A stretch of DNA of 24,479 bases from a virus, in the IMG/VR virus record IMGVR_UViG_3300042470_001405, positions 1 through 24,479 of that record; one strand, written 5' to 3'. Under the pieces are notes generated by a model. It did not search any database and had not been told where the DNA came from. It was given only the letters and a program-made list of their open reading frames with translations. Positions 1-7,692 of the stretch are shown one piece after another. A program made the translations under genes and the position numbers. Every line of letters begins with the position of its first letter. Position 1 is the stretch's first letter.

Positions 1-1451
1 TAAATACAGGAAGAAATCCTGTAATCGAATTGAACTTTGGTGCTTCTGATTTTGTAATACCCAACTACGGATTTACAAGATTTTTATTTGATTTAGATTT
101 ATCTCTTTTAATTTCAAATATACAAAGTGGAGTAATATCTACGGGTTGTACGCCTGGTATAAGTGGTTTGACTCACACTTTGAAAATGACAAATACCTCA
201 TCATTTGATAATGAATTATTGAATACATTCATGTCAAACGAAAGAAGAAGAGCAACTTCATTTGATTTATTTTTGTTTAGAATCCCACTTTTCAGTGGAA
301 ACACAGGTTCAACACAACCTTGGGACGAGGGTGTAGGATATGATTATAATGATTTCAATATCAACCAAAATAGTGCTCAAGGTGGTGCGAATCCTTTGAC
401 ATACGTTGACCCAAGAGCTTTCTCTACAAGACCTTCAAATTGGTACCAAACTTCGACTGTGGACAATTGGTCTGAGCCAGGAGTTTATAACAACAAAAAT
501 TTGGGTGTTGTAAATTTTTCAGCCCTAACAATCATAGACCAACAACATTTCGAGTTCGGTAATGAGGATATAAACATGGACATGACATCTGAAATAAATG
601 GAATTTTAGATGGAACAATTACAGGTGTTACAGGATGGGGTATTGCATATTTTCCACAAGTTGAAAATATAACAGGTTTGACAGACAGTTATTCGGTTGC
701 CTTTTTCTCAAGACATACTCAAACGTTCTACCAACCTTATCTTCTTACCAACTACGACGATTACATCAAGGACGATAGAAATATCTTCCTAAAAAACCAA
801 CAAAATAAATTGTATCTCTATGTATACCAAAACGGAGATTTGTCGAATTTAGACACGCTTCCGTTCGTTAGGATTGAAGATAGACTTGGAGTTGCTGTAA
901 GTGGTATGGGTTCTCTAACAACTTGTTTGAGAACAAAAGGGGTATATGAGGTAATTATTCCTGATGGATTCACAGGAGCAACTCCATGTGAATACTTTGA
1001 CGTTTGGTCCGGTCTAACTATAAACGGACAACCTTTACCAAATGTTACAAATCAGTTTATACTTCAACAATACAGTGCTGGTATACAAATAGGTTCACAA
1101 TCAAAAGAACCTTCAATATATGGATTTGATTTTTATGGTATCCTCCAAAATGAACAAATTTTAAATACTGATATCAGAAAGGTAGGGGTGACAATTAAAA
1201 AGGCATACACAGGGCAAGTGCTGTTAGAAAATATCTCAGCATTTTATAGGGTTTACGTAAAAGAGGGCACCACAGAAGTCCAAGTTCAAGATTGGACTCC
1301 GATAAATAGAACCCCCAACGAGTATTATTTCATATTTGATATGAGAGACAAAATACCAAATCAATATTATGTTGATATCCAAGTGAACACTTCAGGTGAG
1401 AAGGATACTTATAAGAAACAATTAACTTTTAATATAGTAAATGTAAAATGA
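1..1451 (+). CDS. Putative virion structural protein, 5'-truncated
   Basis: The reading frame is open to the left edge (first full codon at 3, no upstream stop), so the gene begins outside the window and about 483 codons are visible. An in-frame TTG at 30 is a poor start candidate because the coding pattern continues upstream of it. I do not recognise the family. The protein is large, rich in Asn, Thr, Gly and aromatic residues, has few Lys-rich or helical stretches, and looks beta-rich, which is typical of tail, baseplate or fibre proteins. The segment near visible residues 80-115 (RRRATSFDLFLFRIP, then WDEGVGYDY) is compact and probably conserved. No signal peptide or membrane segment is seen. 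Its stop overlaps the next start as ATGA, so the two are translationally coupled. The structural role is inferred from composition and context only. Confidence 0.6.
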   Translation, partial: NTGRNPVIELNFGASDFVIPNYGFTRFLFDLDLSLLISNIQSGVISTGCTPGISGLTHTLKMTNTSSFDNELLNTFMSNERRRATSFDLFLFRIPLFSGNTGSTQPWDEGVGYDYNDFNINQNSAQGGANPLTYVDPRAFSTRPSNWYQTSTVDNWSEPGVYNNKNLGVVNFSALTIIDQQHFEFGNEDINMDMTSEINGILDGTITGVTGWGIAYFPQVENITGLTDSYSVAFFSRHTQTFYQPYLLTNYDDYIKDDRNIFLKNQQNKLYLYVYQNGDLSNLDTLPFVRIEDRLGVAVSGMGSLTTCLRTKGVYEVIIPDGFTGATPCEYFDVWSGLTINGQPLPNVTNQFILQQYSAGIQIGSQSKEPSIYGFDFYGILQNEQILNTDIRKVGVTIKKAYTGQVLLENISAFYRVYVKEGTTEVQVQDWTPINRTPNEYYFIFDMRDKIPNQYYVDIQVNTSGEKDTYKKQLTFNIVNVK

Positions 1452-1906
1452 AACGTATAATTAAAATAACAGAAAAAGATATCACCAAGTTGGTGAAAAA
1501 AGTGATGAAAGAACAACAGTCACCTAATTATATGTTTTTTAGTAATTTAGAACAAATTAGAAGGCAAGCCGACTTATTATTACAATTAGACCCCAATACT
1601 GTTGACGAAATTTTGATGGCAGGACACGATTGGGCCGATGACCACATTACTGTTGCGAAGGAAAACATGGACCAGGTTTTTGATTTTATGATGAATGAAA
1701 CTAAAACATCTAATTACCCTGAGGACAATTTGAGTGAGGGGGAGAAGAAAACAGGAACAAAACTTTGTGCAAGAGGTAAAGCAGCGGCAAAGGCCAAATT
1801 CAAAGTCTATCCAAGTGCATACGCAAATGGATATGCGGTTCAGGTTTGTAAAGGTTCAATGCCAGGATTGGATGGTAAAAAACATTGTTCAGGTTCTTAT
1901 TGTTAA
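1448..1906 (+). CDS. Small phage protein with N-terminal helix motif and Cys/Lys-rich C-terminus
   Basis: The 152-residue protein starts at an ATG overlapping the previous stop by four bases (ATGA), implying coupling to the virion gene. Residues 6-23 (KITEKDITKLVKKVMKEQ) form an amphipathic helix motif that recurs in two other proteins of this window. The C-terminal part, residues 104-152, is basic and has four cysteines (107, 134, 147, 152) around KFKVYPSAYAN, a signature I associate from memory with small proteins of marine T4-like phages. The cysteines could form a disulfide or metal site. The middle (30-100) is helical and acidic. The function is unknown, and association with the virion is inferred from the neighbour. 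A frame overlapping its end was judged a shadow. Confidence 0.75.
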   Translation: MKRIIKITEKDITKLVKKVMKEQQSPNYMFFSNLEQIRRQADLLLQLDPNTVDEILMAGHDWADDHITVAKENMDQVFDFMMNETKTSNYPEDNLSEGEKKTGTKLCARGKAAAKAKFKVYPSAYANGYAVQVCKGSMPGLDGKKHCSGSYC

Positions 1907-1933
1907 TTTAAAATTTTCCCATATTTTTGTTTC

Positions 1934-2356
1934 ATGGAAAAGAAAATTGTCGGTTACGTACCAAAATTACTCTACAAGGTTTATCTCTATCTTCAAGAAA
2001 AATTTGACCCACATCCCGAAGTGACTTACGAGGAACAAACCTCCGTTGAGATTTGTAAGAATTTAATAAAAGAATCTGAATCTCGATTGACATTTGCTCC
2101 ACGTTCATTGAAAAGGTTTATCAAAAATGATAATTTTGGAATGTTCATTGTGATACATCAAAGAACTTTATTTCTTATCAATCACGTATATAGTTACAGC
2201 GTATACATTGAAAATTCAGATTTATATTCTGAACTCATAGAACTATTCGACTCGGAATTAGAAAACAGAAGAGAAGTTCTCGAAAAAGAAATGAGAAGTA
2301 ATATTCAACATTCCTTAGAGGATATTCTTAAAAGGGTGACTAATAATTCTCTTTAA
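1934..2356 (+). CDS. Hypothetical protein, 140 aa
   Basis: I do not recognise this protein. It begins at ATG 27 bases after the previous stop. Mixed alpha/beta pattern: a basic, aromatic N-terminus (PKLLYKVYLYLQEKF), a central hydrophobic strand pair (GMFIVIHQRTLFLINHVYSY, about residues 77-96) and a charged helical C-terminus. The hydrophobic stretch is interrupted by His, Gln, Arg and Asn and is more like core strands than a membrane span. There is no Shine-Dalgarno sequence. Its 3' end overlaps the 3' end of the convergent minus-strand gene by 17 bases, and no terminator hairpin lies between them. Confidence 0.65.
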   Translation: MEKKIVGYVPKLLYKVYLYLQEKFDPHPEVTYEEQTSVEICKNLIKESESRLTFAPRSLKRFIKNDNFGMFIVIHQRTLFLINHVYSYSVYIENSDLYSELIELFDSELENRREVLEKEMRSNIQHSLEDILKRVTNNSL

Positions 2357-3038
2357 TTATTCTCCTAATCAATCTTTCCAAAGATTCCTTTCTTGGCATA
2401 TATGAAGACATCGTCGGTTTATTACCTTTACCAACTTTAGGCTCCTTTTTTTCAGCATTCCTCTTTTTCTGACAGGCAGCTCTTTTTTGGGAATCACTCA
2501 TTTTTGAAGCAACATGAACGGCTCTACATTTCGGATATGCCTTAGATGATGCATTTTTTCTACCACAAGGGGGATGTTTACCATTTTCCTTTCTACATAT
2601 ATTCACCCATGGACCTTTAGGTTGTTTACTTCCTTTGGGTTTTTTTTTCGTTCCGAACCACACGGCTAAATCTTCTTTGATTAGTTGTTCCTCCAAAGTT
2701 TGATTCACCAAATCAGCCACCTCAGGAGGTAAACCAGACATTGTGGGGTTCAAAGCAGACCCCTCTTCATCATTTTGTCCTGTGTAAAATTGTTTGAGAT
2801 ACATGTCCACCTGAGAAATTTTATCAGTTTTATTTTCGATTTCTTCTCTTTCTTCAGGTGACTCTAAATAATCACCATCCGCTTCTTCATAAGCCAATTC
2901 TGCATTATCATAATGATAAACTTTATCCGTGAAGGGGCCCAATTGATTGTCTTTCCAAATTTGAGGTGCTAACACTACAGGTACTTTGAATTTACCCGAG
3001 CTAGCTGATGTTGTAGCCTCTTTTATTGTTTTTCTCAT
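2340..3038 (-). CDS. DUF5872-like protein with Cys/Lys-rich domain
   Basis: 232 residues with ATG start. The N-terminal half is acidic and low-complexity (many Asp/Glu at about 55-75). Residues about 140-195 carry a basic cysteine domain: GPWVNICRKENGKHPPCGRK, then AYPKCRA and SDSQKRAACQKKR. From memory this pattern fits the DUF5872 family found in phages and some bacteria, whose function is not known. The last 16 residues (KESLERLIRRIIKENY) repeat the amphipathic helix motif seen at the start of the 1448 gene. It is read convergently with the 1934 gene and divergently from the 3079 gene, with a palindromic TATTTATAAATA element between the last two. Association with the virion or packaged DNA is plausible but only inferred. 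Confidence 0.75.
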   Translation of the reverse strand: MRKTIKEATTSASSGKFKVPVVLAPQIWKDNQLGPFTDKVYHYDNAELAYEEADGDYLESPEEREEIENKTDKISQVDMYLKQFYTGQNDEEGSALNPTMSGLPPEVADLVNQTLEEQLIKEDLAVWFGTKKKPKGSKQPKGPWVNICRKENGKHPPCGRKNASSKAYPKCRAVHVASKMSDSQKRAACQKKRNAEKKEPKVGKGNKPTMSSYMPRKESLERLIRRIIKENY

Positions 3039-3051
3039 TCCAATCGATTAT

Positions 3052-3063
3052 TATTTATAAATA
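3052..3063. promoter_or_regulatory. Palindromic TATTTATAAATA, candidate bidirectional promoter
   Basis: The 12-base palindrome lies midway between the divergent genes starting at 3038 (minus) and 3079 (plus). It contains TATTTAT in the sense orientation of both genes, 18 and 20 bases before their ATGs, and also the T4 late promoter octamer TATAAATA on both strands. The spacing would give 5' leaders of roughly 10-15 bases. Assignment as a late promoter is inference. Confidence 0.45.
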
Positions 3064-3078
3064 TCTCAAAATTTAAAT

Positions 3079-3312
3079 ATGGAAACTAATAATCAACCAA
3101 TTGGATACTTGTTTCAATCTATCGGATACAATTCTCCTATAGATTTAAGAAATTTAATAGACGATTTAACATTGGAACAATCAATTATTTTTATCACTAA
3201 ATCCTTGGAATACGCATATGAAAAAGGTGCTTTCACAATGATTGAAACTGAACTAATATCTAAATCTTTAGCGGTTTTAAACTCTGAAATTTCAAAAAAA
3301 ATAATAGAATAA
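3079..3312 (+). CDS. Small helical phage protein, 77 aa
   Basis: Short acidic protein, almost entirely helical: an N-terminal GYLFQSIG segment, then LTLEQSIIFITKSLEYAYEK and a final ETELISKSLAVLNSEI helix. It resembles small helical proteins of phages with a TLEQA...G.FTLEE pattern, recalled from memory without a known function. It stands alone on the plus strand between a bidirectional promoter-like site and a strong bidirectional terminator, so it forms a single-gene unit convergent with the capsid gene. No membrane segment or signal peptide is visible. Confidence 0.65.
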   Translation: METNNQPIGYLFQSIGYNSPIDLRNLIDDLTLEQSIIFITKSLEYAYEKGAFTMIETELISKSLAVLNSEISKKIIE

Positions 3313-3313
3313 A

Positions 3314-3337
3314 AAAAGGGTCCCGAGGGACCCTTTT
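3314..3337. terminator. Bidirectional intrinsic terminator
   Basis: Perfect 10-bp inverted repeat AAAAGGGTCC / GGACCCTTTT with loop CGAG. A-tracts on the left and T-tracts on the right make it work in both directions. It sits between the convergent 3079 gene and the major capsid gene and would end both transcripts, including the large prohead-module mRNA. Confidence 0.9.
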
Positions 3338-3357
3338 ATATTTTTGGTTAGACCATA

Positions 3358-5199
3358 TTATCTCAACTCTTTCAAATCGAATGTTCTAACACCATCAACT
3401 GTGATTCTACCATAGAATCTGTTGTTCACCATTTTCTTAGCATATCTAGTCATGATACCTTTGATTGGTGTGAAGTTGAATGGATTATACATTGTTGGAG
3501 TAAGTTGTAATGGTACATATGGTGCGTAGATGTAACCTGTGTCAAGAAGCGATGTTCCTTTGTGTCCAATCAACACTTGGTTTGGTGGGAAGTAAGGGTC
3601 TCTGTAAACTTGATATCTACCAGCGAGAGTACCTACTCTTTCAATACCCATGTTATATTGGTCCTGCTCAGGAGCCGCGTTTGATACGTGGAAATATTCC
3701 AAATCATCAAAAATTGCAGAAACCTCAGATGACACAACAATCCAGTTAGCACCACCTCTCAAAGTAGATTTGTGAATTTGTGCCGACAATTGGTTGATTG
3801 CAGTAATCAAAGTTTGATTCCAGTCTTTTTGAGTATAAGAAACAGCACCAGTACCGTTACCTAATCTCTTCCATCCGTTGTAATCCCATCTCAAGTTCCA
3901 AGCCGCACCTTTTCTGAGGTCTCTCAAGATTTCTCTGTCGATTTCAGCAGCAACTTGCTCTGACAATAAAGCTGTCAATTCAGCTTCAGCGTCAATGTTG
4001 TGGAATGCCGCGACGTCTTGTGCCATTTCAGGTGACCATTGAGCTCTCAATTTTCTTTCAGTTACAGAAACTGTCACTGACATAAGGTCGAATGAAACCT
4101 CACCAATCTTATCTTCGAATTCTAAGTTCTTATAGAGTCTATAAGTTGCTGTAAATGCGTTGTTCGAATCAGTGTTAGATGAGAATGTTGAACCTGTATA
4201 ACCGTCCATAGATGGTCCACAAGTAATACATGTTGGAACTTGAAGGTCGATTTCCAAGTAAATGTTGCCATTCACATCACAAATGTTATCATACTGACCA
4301 CCATCAGTTAAAGAATTCGGGAAGTCTAACCGAGCATTGTTGTCACCGTATTCTACGATACCCTTACCATATCTTTGAGTTACTACTCTGAAAAGATAAG
4401 GACCACCACCCGCAGTAGTTGTGTTGCTAGAAACACCATAAATTGTCAAATCAGACAAGAATGCTTCTGTGTCAATTGGGTTACCATCAGGACCAATCAA
4501 TTTACCAGCAGCTGCTTGTGCGAATCCACTCATGATTACAAGAACTTTTCTGAAGTTACTTGCTGAGTTACCTACAATCGGAGTAGTTGTGTTGTAATTG
4601 CTTGGTACTAAATTCAACGTAGTATTATCCCAAGCTGCTGTAACAACTGATGTAACTGCCGATGTAATTGTTGAGAATGAACCTTTTGAGTAGTCAAATA
4701 AACCTGGTGGGTCTAATGCTGGTTCGTTACCTTCATAAAATCTATCATAAAGGTCTCTTCCATCGTTATAGTTATAACCTTTATTTGGTGAATCAGGACC
4801 ATCTGGTGCTCCATAAGGTGCGTAGTGCTCTGAAAGACCTGGAAGTGATGGAGTATCACTATAGCTCTGAATGTTAGGTACAAAATAGAACAATTTACCG
4901 ATTGGTAAGTTCATAGCCTGTACAGATACGATATCGTTAGCTAACAATTTAGAGAATACTCTTCTAACGATAGGGAAAACCACAGTTTCAAACGCACCTG
5001 TGTCAGATGTCGTTGAAGCTTCGTTTATCAAATAGCTAGCTTGGTTTTCATAAAGCTGCGCGATATTTTCTCTCATGTGACCTTTAAGACCCTCTAAGAA
5101 TCCTAATTTGTCCCATTTTCCGATTGTGTCTTCTTTGATAACTTTAAGGTGTTTTAACCCGATGTTACCAACAAGACCTGATTCTAATAATGCTCCCAT
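3358..5199 (-). CDS. gp23: Major capsid protein (T4 gp23-like)
   Basis: 613 residues (T4 gp23 has 521). The N-terminal 110 residues carry T4-type signatures: GLVGNIGLKHLKVIKEDT, then LYENQASYLINE, then VVFPIVRRVFSKLLANDIVS and VQAMNLPIGKLFYF. The protein forms the hexamers of the prohead shell. A prohead-protease site of the (L/I)-x-E / (A/G) kind is present at I58-N-E60 / A61, so about 60 residues would be removed at maturation, as in T4. Residues about 115-345 are more variable, Gly/Asn/Thr-rich, and probably hold the outer insertion domain. The C-terminus again has conserved-looking capsid segments (KLRAQWSPEMAQDVAAFHNI; GVRTFDLKELR). It lies 31 bases downstream of the scaffold gene in T4 order, without its own obvious promoter, and ends at the strong terminator at 3314. 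Confidence 0.96.
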   Translation of the reverse strand: MGALLESGLVGNIGLKHLKVIKEDTIGKWDKLGFLEGLKGHMRENIAQLYENQASYLINEASTTSDTGAFETVVFPIVRRVFSKLLANDIVSVQAMNLPIGKLFYFVPNIQSYSDTPSLPGLSEHYAPYGAPDGPDSPNKGYNYNDGRDLYDRFYEGNEPALDPPGLFDYSKGSFSTITSAVTSVVTAAWDNTTLNLVPSNYNTTTPIVGNSASNFRKVLVIMSGFAQAAAGKLIGPDGNPIDTEAFLSDLTIYGVSSNTTTAGGGPYLFRVVTQRYGKGIVEYGDNNARLDFPNSLTDGGQYDNICDVNGNIYLEIDLQVPTCITCGPSMDGYTGSTFSSNTDSNNAFTATYRLYKNLEFEDKIGEVSFDLMSVTVSVTERKLRAQWSPEMAQDVAAFHNIDAEAELTALLSEQVAAEIDREILRDLRKGAAWNLRWDYNGWKRLGNGTGAVSYTQKDWNQTLITAINQLSAQIHKSTLRGGANWIVVSSEVSAIFDDLEYFHVSNAAPEQDQYNMGIERVGTLAGRYQVYRDPYFPPNQVLIGHKGTSLLDTGYIYAPYVPLQLTPTMYNPFNFTPIKGIMTRYAKKMVNNRFYGRITVDGVRTFDLKELR

Positions 5200-5230
5200 T
5201 GTAGTATTATTTTATTTTTTTGATTTATTT

Positions 5231-6973
5231 TTAGTTTATCTTACTCATCAAATCTTTCATTCTCAAGAATTGAGGATTTTCGTAGGTTTTTGACTCTATA
5301 AGATTCACTGCTGAACCTGAAGAAACATTCTTATTTAATTTTGTTTCAACAGCTTCAGTTATTGGTTTAGTTTCTTCAGTTGATAATTCGTCTTTGATTG
5401 CTTTATAAAGATTTTTAGATTCTTTCAAAGTTTCAACTCCGTCAAATCTTCTGAGGATGTTTATTTTTTCTTTTTTAGTTGTTGAGTGTTCAGTGAAAAG
5501 TCTAGTTGCGTATGCAAGATTTGAATTGAAGATTGCAACTTCGTTCAATTTTTCTCTAAACACATTTAATGCTTTTCTATACTCATCATTTTTTTCTCTC
5601 AACATACTAACTTCTGCTTCAAGAGATTCTACTTTCACACCATTAGAACCATACACAAAGTTTCTATTGTTGGTGATGCCTTTTCTTAGACCTCTACCTT
5701 CTTTAGAACCCATACCGTAAGTTCTTGCCGCTTCTTTAGTTTCTCTTTTTTCGAAACCCGCGTCATCTCTACGAGACTTTTCTTTTTTAGAATGTGAACC
5801 TTTGAGATGCTTCATAGCTGTTTTACCATGCTTCATTCCCAATTTTTCATCTTCTTTATCTTTGTATCCCTGACGACCTTCTTTGGTTTCAACTTTCTTG
5901 GATTTACCTTCCATATTAGCACCTTTCTTGTATTCGAATTTAGCCTTACCAGTTCCCATAGTTTTAGGACCTTCTTTTTTGTCCTCTTTGAAACCACCTT
6001 TTGCAGTTGTCTTGTATGAGAACTTTGGACCTTTACCAATTCCAACACCTTTAGGTTTTATCGCTTTCTTGTGATTGTAAGACTCCTCAATAGACTCTTC
6101 CCAATTACCCTCTTCTAAATCATCAGATTCTTCTAAATCGTCTGATTCTTCTAAATCATCAGCTTCTTCTAAATCGTCTGATTCTTCTAAATCATCAGCT
6201 TCTTCCAAATCGTCTGATTCTTCTAGGTCATCTGACTCTTCTAAATCATCAGCTTCTTCTAAATCATCCGACTCAGCCATTTCATCGGCCTCATCATCAG
6301 CTTCATCATCAGCTTCATCATCAGCTTCATCGTCATCTTCTCCTAGTTCGATTTCATACATGACTTCATCTTCCATTTCCATTTCGTCAGAATCGACGTC
6401 AACGTCCATTTCAGTTTCAGTATCATCTTCCATAGAATCTACGTCAACTTCCATTTCAGTTCCTGGTTCATCGAATAAAGTCGCCATAATGTCATCGATT
6501 GTTGCTTCTTCCATTTCTTCTTTCATAGTTTGTCTTTTGTTTTTAGACTCACCCATGTTGACTAAATACTCAACATCAGAATCATCATCAGTGATGTGTA
6601 AATTATTACCATCTTTTACTACGGTGATTGAATCCTCAGGATTCATACGTTTGAAGATTTTGAAAAGTTCGTCGTTGGGTAAACCGGTTAAATCTTGAGT
6701 TTCGGGTTCATTTTCAAAGTCGATTTCAATTTCGTCTGAAAAATCATCCATTTTATCAGTATCCATGTCCATTTCTGTGTCATCCACGTCTGTAGACATT
6801 TCAACTTCGTCGTCTTCAATCTCATCTTGTTCAGAAAGAGATTCTTTTACTAATTGGTTGATTTCTTCCTTCATAGTTGAAGCAAGTATTCCTTTTGCAT
6901 TCTCGGCGATAGCCTCTTCAACATTTTTCATTTGAATGAGCGCCTCTTCTACTAAATTTTTATTTTCTTGCAT
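5231..6973 (-). CDS. Prohead scaffold/core protein (gp22 position) with acidic repeats
   Basis: 580 residues, ATG start, directly upstream of the capsid gene, as gp22 is in T4 (269 aa there). Residues 47-298 are strongly acidic and include four DDEA units (214-229) and nine (S/A)DDLEE units (235-288). Residues 302-436 switch to a basic Lys/Gly-rich region with KFSYK and KFEYKK segments. Residues 445-510 form a probable coiled coil (VESLEAEVSMLREKNDEYRK). T4 gp22 is an acidic, helical core protein that gp21 degrades to peptides. Position and composition support the same role here; I see no direct sequence signature of gp22. Three repeat junctions read LEE/A and the last reads LEE/G, matching the gp21 cleavage consensus. 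An unusually long scaffold of this kind might also carry DNA-like charge mimicry followed by a basic segment. Confidence 0.75.
   Translation of the reverse strand: MQENKNLVEEALIQMKNVEEAIAENAKGILASTMKEEINQLVKESLSEQDEIEDDEVEMSTDVDDTEMDMDTDKMDDFSDEIEIDFENEPETQDLTGLPNDELFKIFKRMNPEDSITVVKDGNNLHITDDDSDVEYLVNMGESKNKRQTMKEEMEEATIDDIMATLFDEPGTEMEVDVDSMEDDTETEMDVDVDSDEMEMEDEVMYEIELGEDDDEADDEADDEADDEADEMAESDDLEEADDLEESDDLEESDDLEEADDLEESDDLEEADDLEESDDLEESDDLEEGNWEESIEESYNHKKAIKPKGVGIGKGPKFSYKTTAKGGFKEDKKEGPKTMGTGKAKFEYKKGANMEGKSKKVETKEGRQGYKDKEDEKLGMKHGKTAMKHLKGSHSKKEKSRRDDAGFEKRETKEAARTYGMGSKEGRGLRKGITNNRNFVYGSNGVKVESLEAEVSMLREKNDEYRKALNVFREKLNEVAIFNSNLAYATRLFTEHSTTKKEKINILRRFDGVETLKESKNLYKAIKDELSTEETKPITEAVETKLNKNVSSGSAVNLIESKTYENPQFLRMKDLMSKIN
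6110..6271 (-). repeat. Nine 18-bp tandem repeats encoding (S/A)DDLEE
   Basis: In-frame tandem repeat inside the scaffold gene, residues 235-288. Unit order by first residue is S A S S A S A S S, followed by Gly. Units differ by a few bases (TCATCA/TCGTCT alternation), so the array is not freshly amplified. It has no spacers and is not a CRISPR array. Confidence 0.95.
6287..6334 (-). repeat. Four 12-bp tandem repeats encoding DDEA
   Basis: In-frame repeat of residues 214-229 of the scaffold gene, seen on the plus strand as repeated TCATCAGCT-like units. It lies just upstream in the protein from the 18-bp array and adds to the same acidic tract. Confidence 0.9.
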
Positions 6974-6997
6974 GAGAAATTATCTAATTTTTATCTT

Positions 6998-7004
6998 ATA
7001 AATA
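6998..7004 (-). promoter_or_regulatory. TATTTAT element before scaffold gene
   Basis: Sense-strand TATTTAT, in context GGTAATATTTATAAG, ends 24 bases before the scaffold ATG and lies just after a terminator-like hairpin (7017-7036). This is the expected place for a promoter of the scaffold-capsid unit. The motif recurs before nine other genes. Confidence 0.4.
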
Positions 7005-7016
7005 TTACCAAATACC

Positions 7017-7036
7017 AAAAAAGTTGATTTTCAACT
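7017..7036 (-). terminator. Weak intrinsic terminator after the 104-aa gene
   Basis: On the minus strand AGTTGA-AAA-TCAACT is followed by six T. The stem is only 6 bp and AT-rich, so termination may be partial. It lies between the end of the small-gene cluster and the promoter-like element of the scaffold gene. Confidence 0.45.
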
Positions 7037-7047
7037 AATAAAAAAAT

Positions 7048-7362
7048 TTAAGATATGTATTGCATACCCATATACGTGATGGTATCGACGTTAGAACCCA
7101 AAGCACTGTAGACCCAATTTTTCGTTTCGAGCCAACTTGATGATGTCACAAAAAATTCACTTCCGTCACCCATACCAATATAATACACATTAGAACCCAT
7201 ATTTTTGTCAATAGATAAAGTTGTATTATATATGGACAATATAAAACCCTCTTCCGACTTTTTTGACATGACAATGTCGGCACATGAACCAAAAGAATCT
7301 GCAACTACAAGAAAATTTTCTTGTGAAATTCCATTACTCCAATTTACTATATAGTTATTCAT
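7048..7362 (-). CDS. Small prohead-module protein, two internal repeats (104 aa)
   Basis: Last of four adjacent small genes between the protease-linked 70-aa gene and the scaffold. It seems to contain two copies of one module, each a beta hairpin, a short helix and a strand: residues about 3-50 (FLVVADSFGSCADIV core) and about 58-103 (FFVTSSSWLETKNWV core). The pattern of three hydrophobic residues, then A/S, x, S/D, aromatic, followed by a helix, recurs in the three upstream genes and in the 70-aa protein. It starts four bases after the previous stop, so it is co-translated. I know no function. The place in the head operon suggests a minor head, internal or decoration protein, which is inference. 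Confidence 0.7.
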   Translation of the reverse strand: MNNYIVNWSNGISQENFLVVADSFGSCADIVMSKKSEEGFILSIYNTTLSIDKNMGSNVYYIGMGDGSEFFVTSSSWLETKNWVYSALGSNVDTITYMGMQYIS

Positions 7363-7366
7363 AATT

Positions 7367-7687
7367 TTATCTCAGTTCGTACCAAACATAATCTGTTTTG
7401 TTTATGGACAAAAAATCTGTAATATCATAATTCCTTCTGAAAAATTCGAACACAGAGTCGAATGAACTTTCTGCTATATAAACGTTTTGTTTTGTTCCAC
7501 CACCATCAAAATAAATGGCATTATAAATTGACAGACCTGAGTTCATATTGAATACATTGTCAGTATTTGCGTAACTTATTTGTATATATTCTCCTGGAAT
7601 CGATAGGGTGGATGATGGACTTGCGGCATTGCATAGATAAGTGTTTTTTTTCCCGTTATTTAATTTTGTTACTAAGTAAATTGCCAT
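7367..7687 (-). CDS. Small prohead-module protein (106 aa)
   Basis: Unrecognised protein, ATG start five bases after the previous gene. The C-terminal half has the shared module, with QNVYIAESSFDSVFEFF as its core (about residues 68-82). The N-terminal half has a weaker, more diverged version beginning with IYLVTKLNNGKKNTYLCNAA. It is acidic to neutral, rich in Tyr, Asn and Ser, with no signal or membrane segment. It is cotranscribed with the flanking small genes. Relationship to its neighbours is judged by pattern, not by high identity. Confidence 0.7.
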   Translation of the reverse strand: MAIYLVTKLNNGKKNTYLCNAASPSSTLSIPGEYIQISYANTDNVFNMNSGLSIYNAIYFDGGGTKQNVYIAESSFDSVFEFFRRNYDITDFLSINKTDYVWYELR

Positions 7688-7692
7688 AAAAT

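Noticed and set aside
77-97. Thought of a membrane segment at the hydrophobic stretch of the 1934-gene protein (residues 77-96)
   Set aside because: The stretch contains His, Gln, Arg and Asn at regular intervals and fits buried strands better. The positions given here are protein residues.
1734-2024. 96-codon frame overlapping the ends of two plus-strand genes
   Set aside because: Overlaps the Cys-rich end of the 1448 gene and the start of the 1934 gene in another frame; both of those have better start context and composition.
6110-6271. Possible CRISPR-like direct repeats
   Set aside because: Units abut without spacers and stay in frame within a gene; it is a protein repeat.
6360-6698. 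Ser/Thr-rich plus-strand frame
   Set aside because: Antisense image of the Asp/Glu/Met-rich scaffold region; low-complexity artefact.
6997-7004. TATAAATA on the plus strand as a T4 late promoter
   Set aside because: On the plus strand it would drive transcription into antisense of the small-gene cluster; the sense reading TATTTAT before the scaffold gene fits better.
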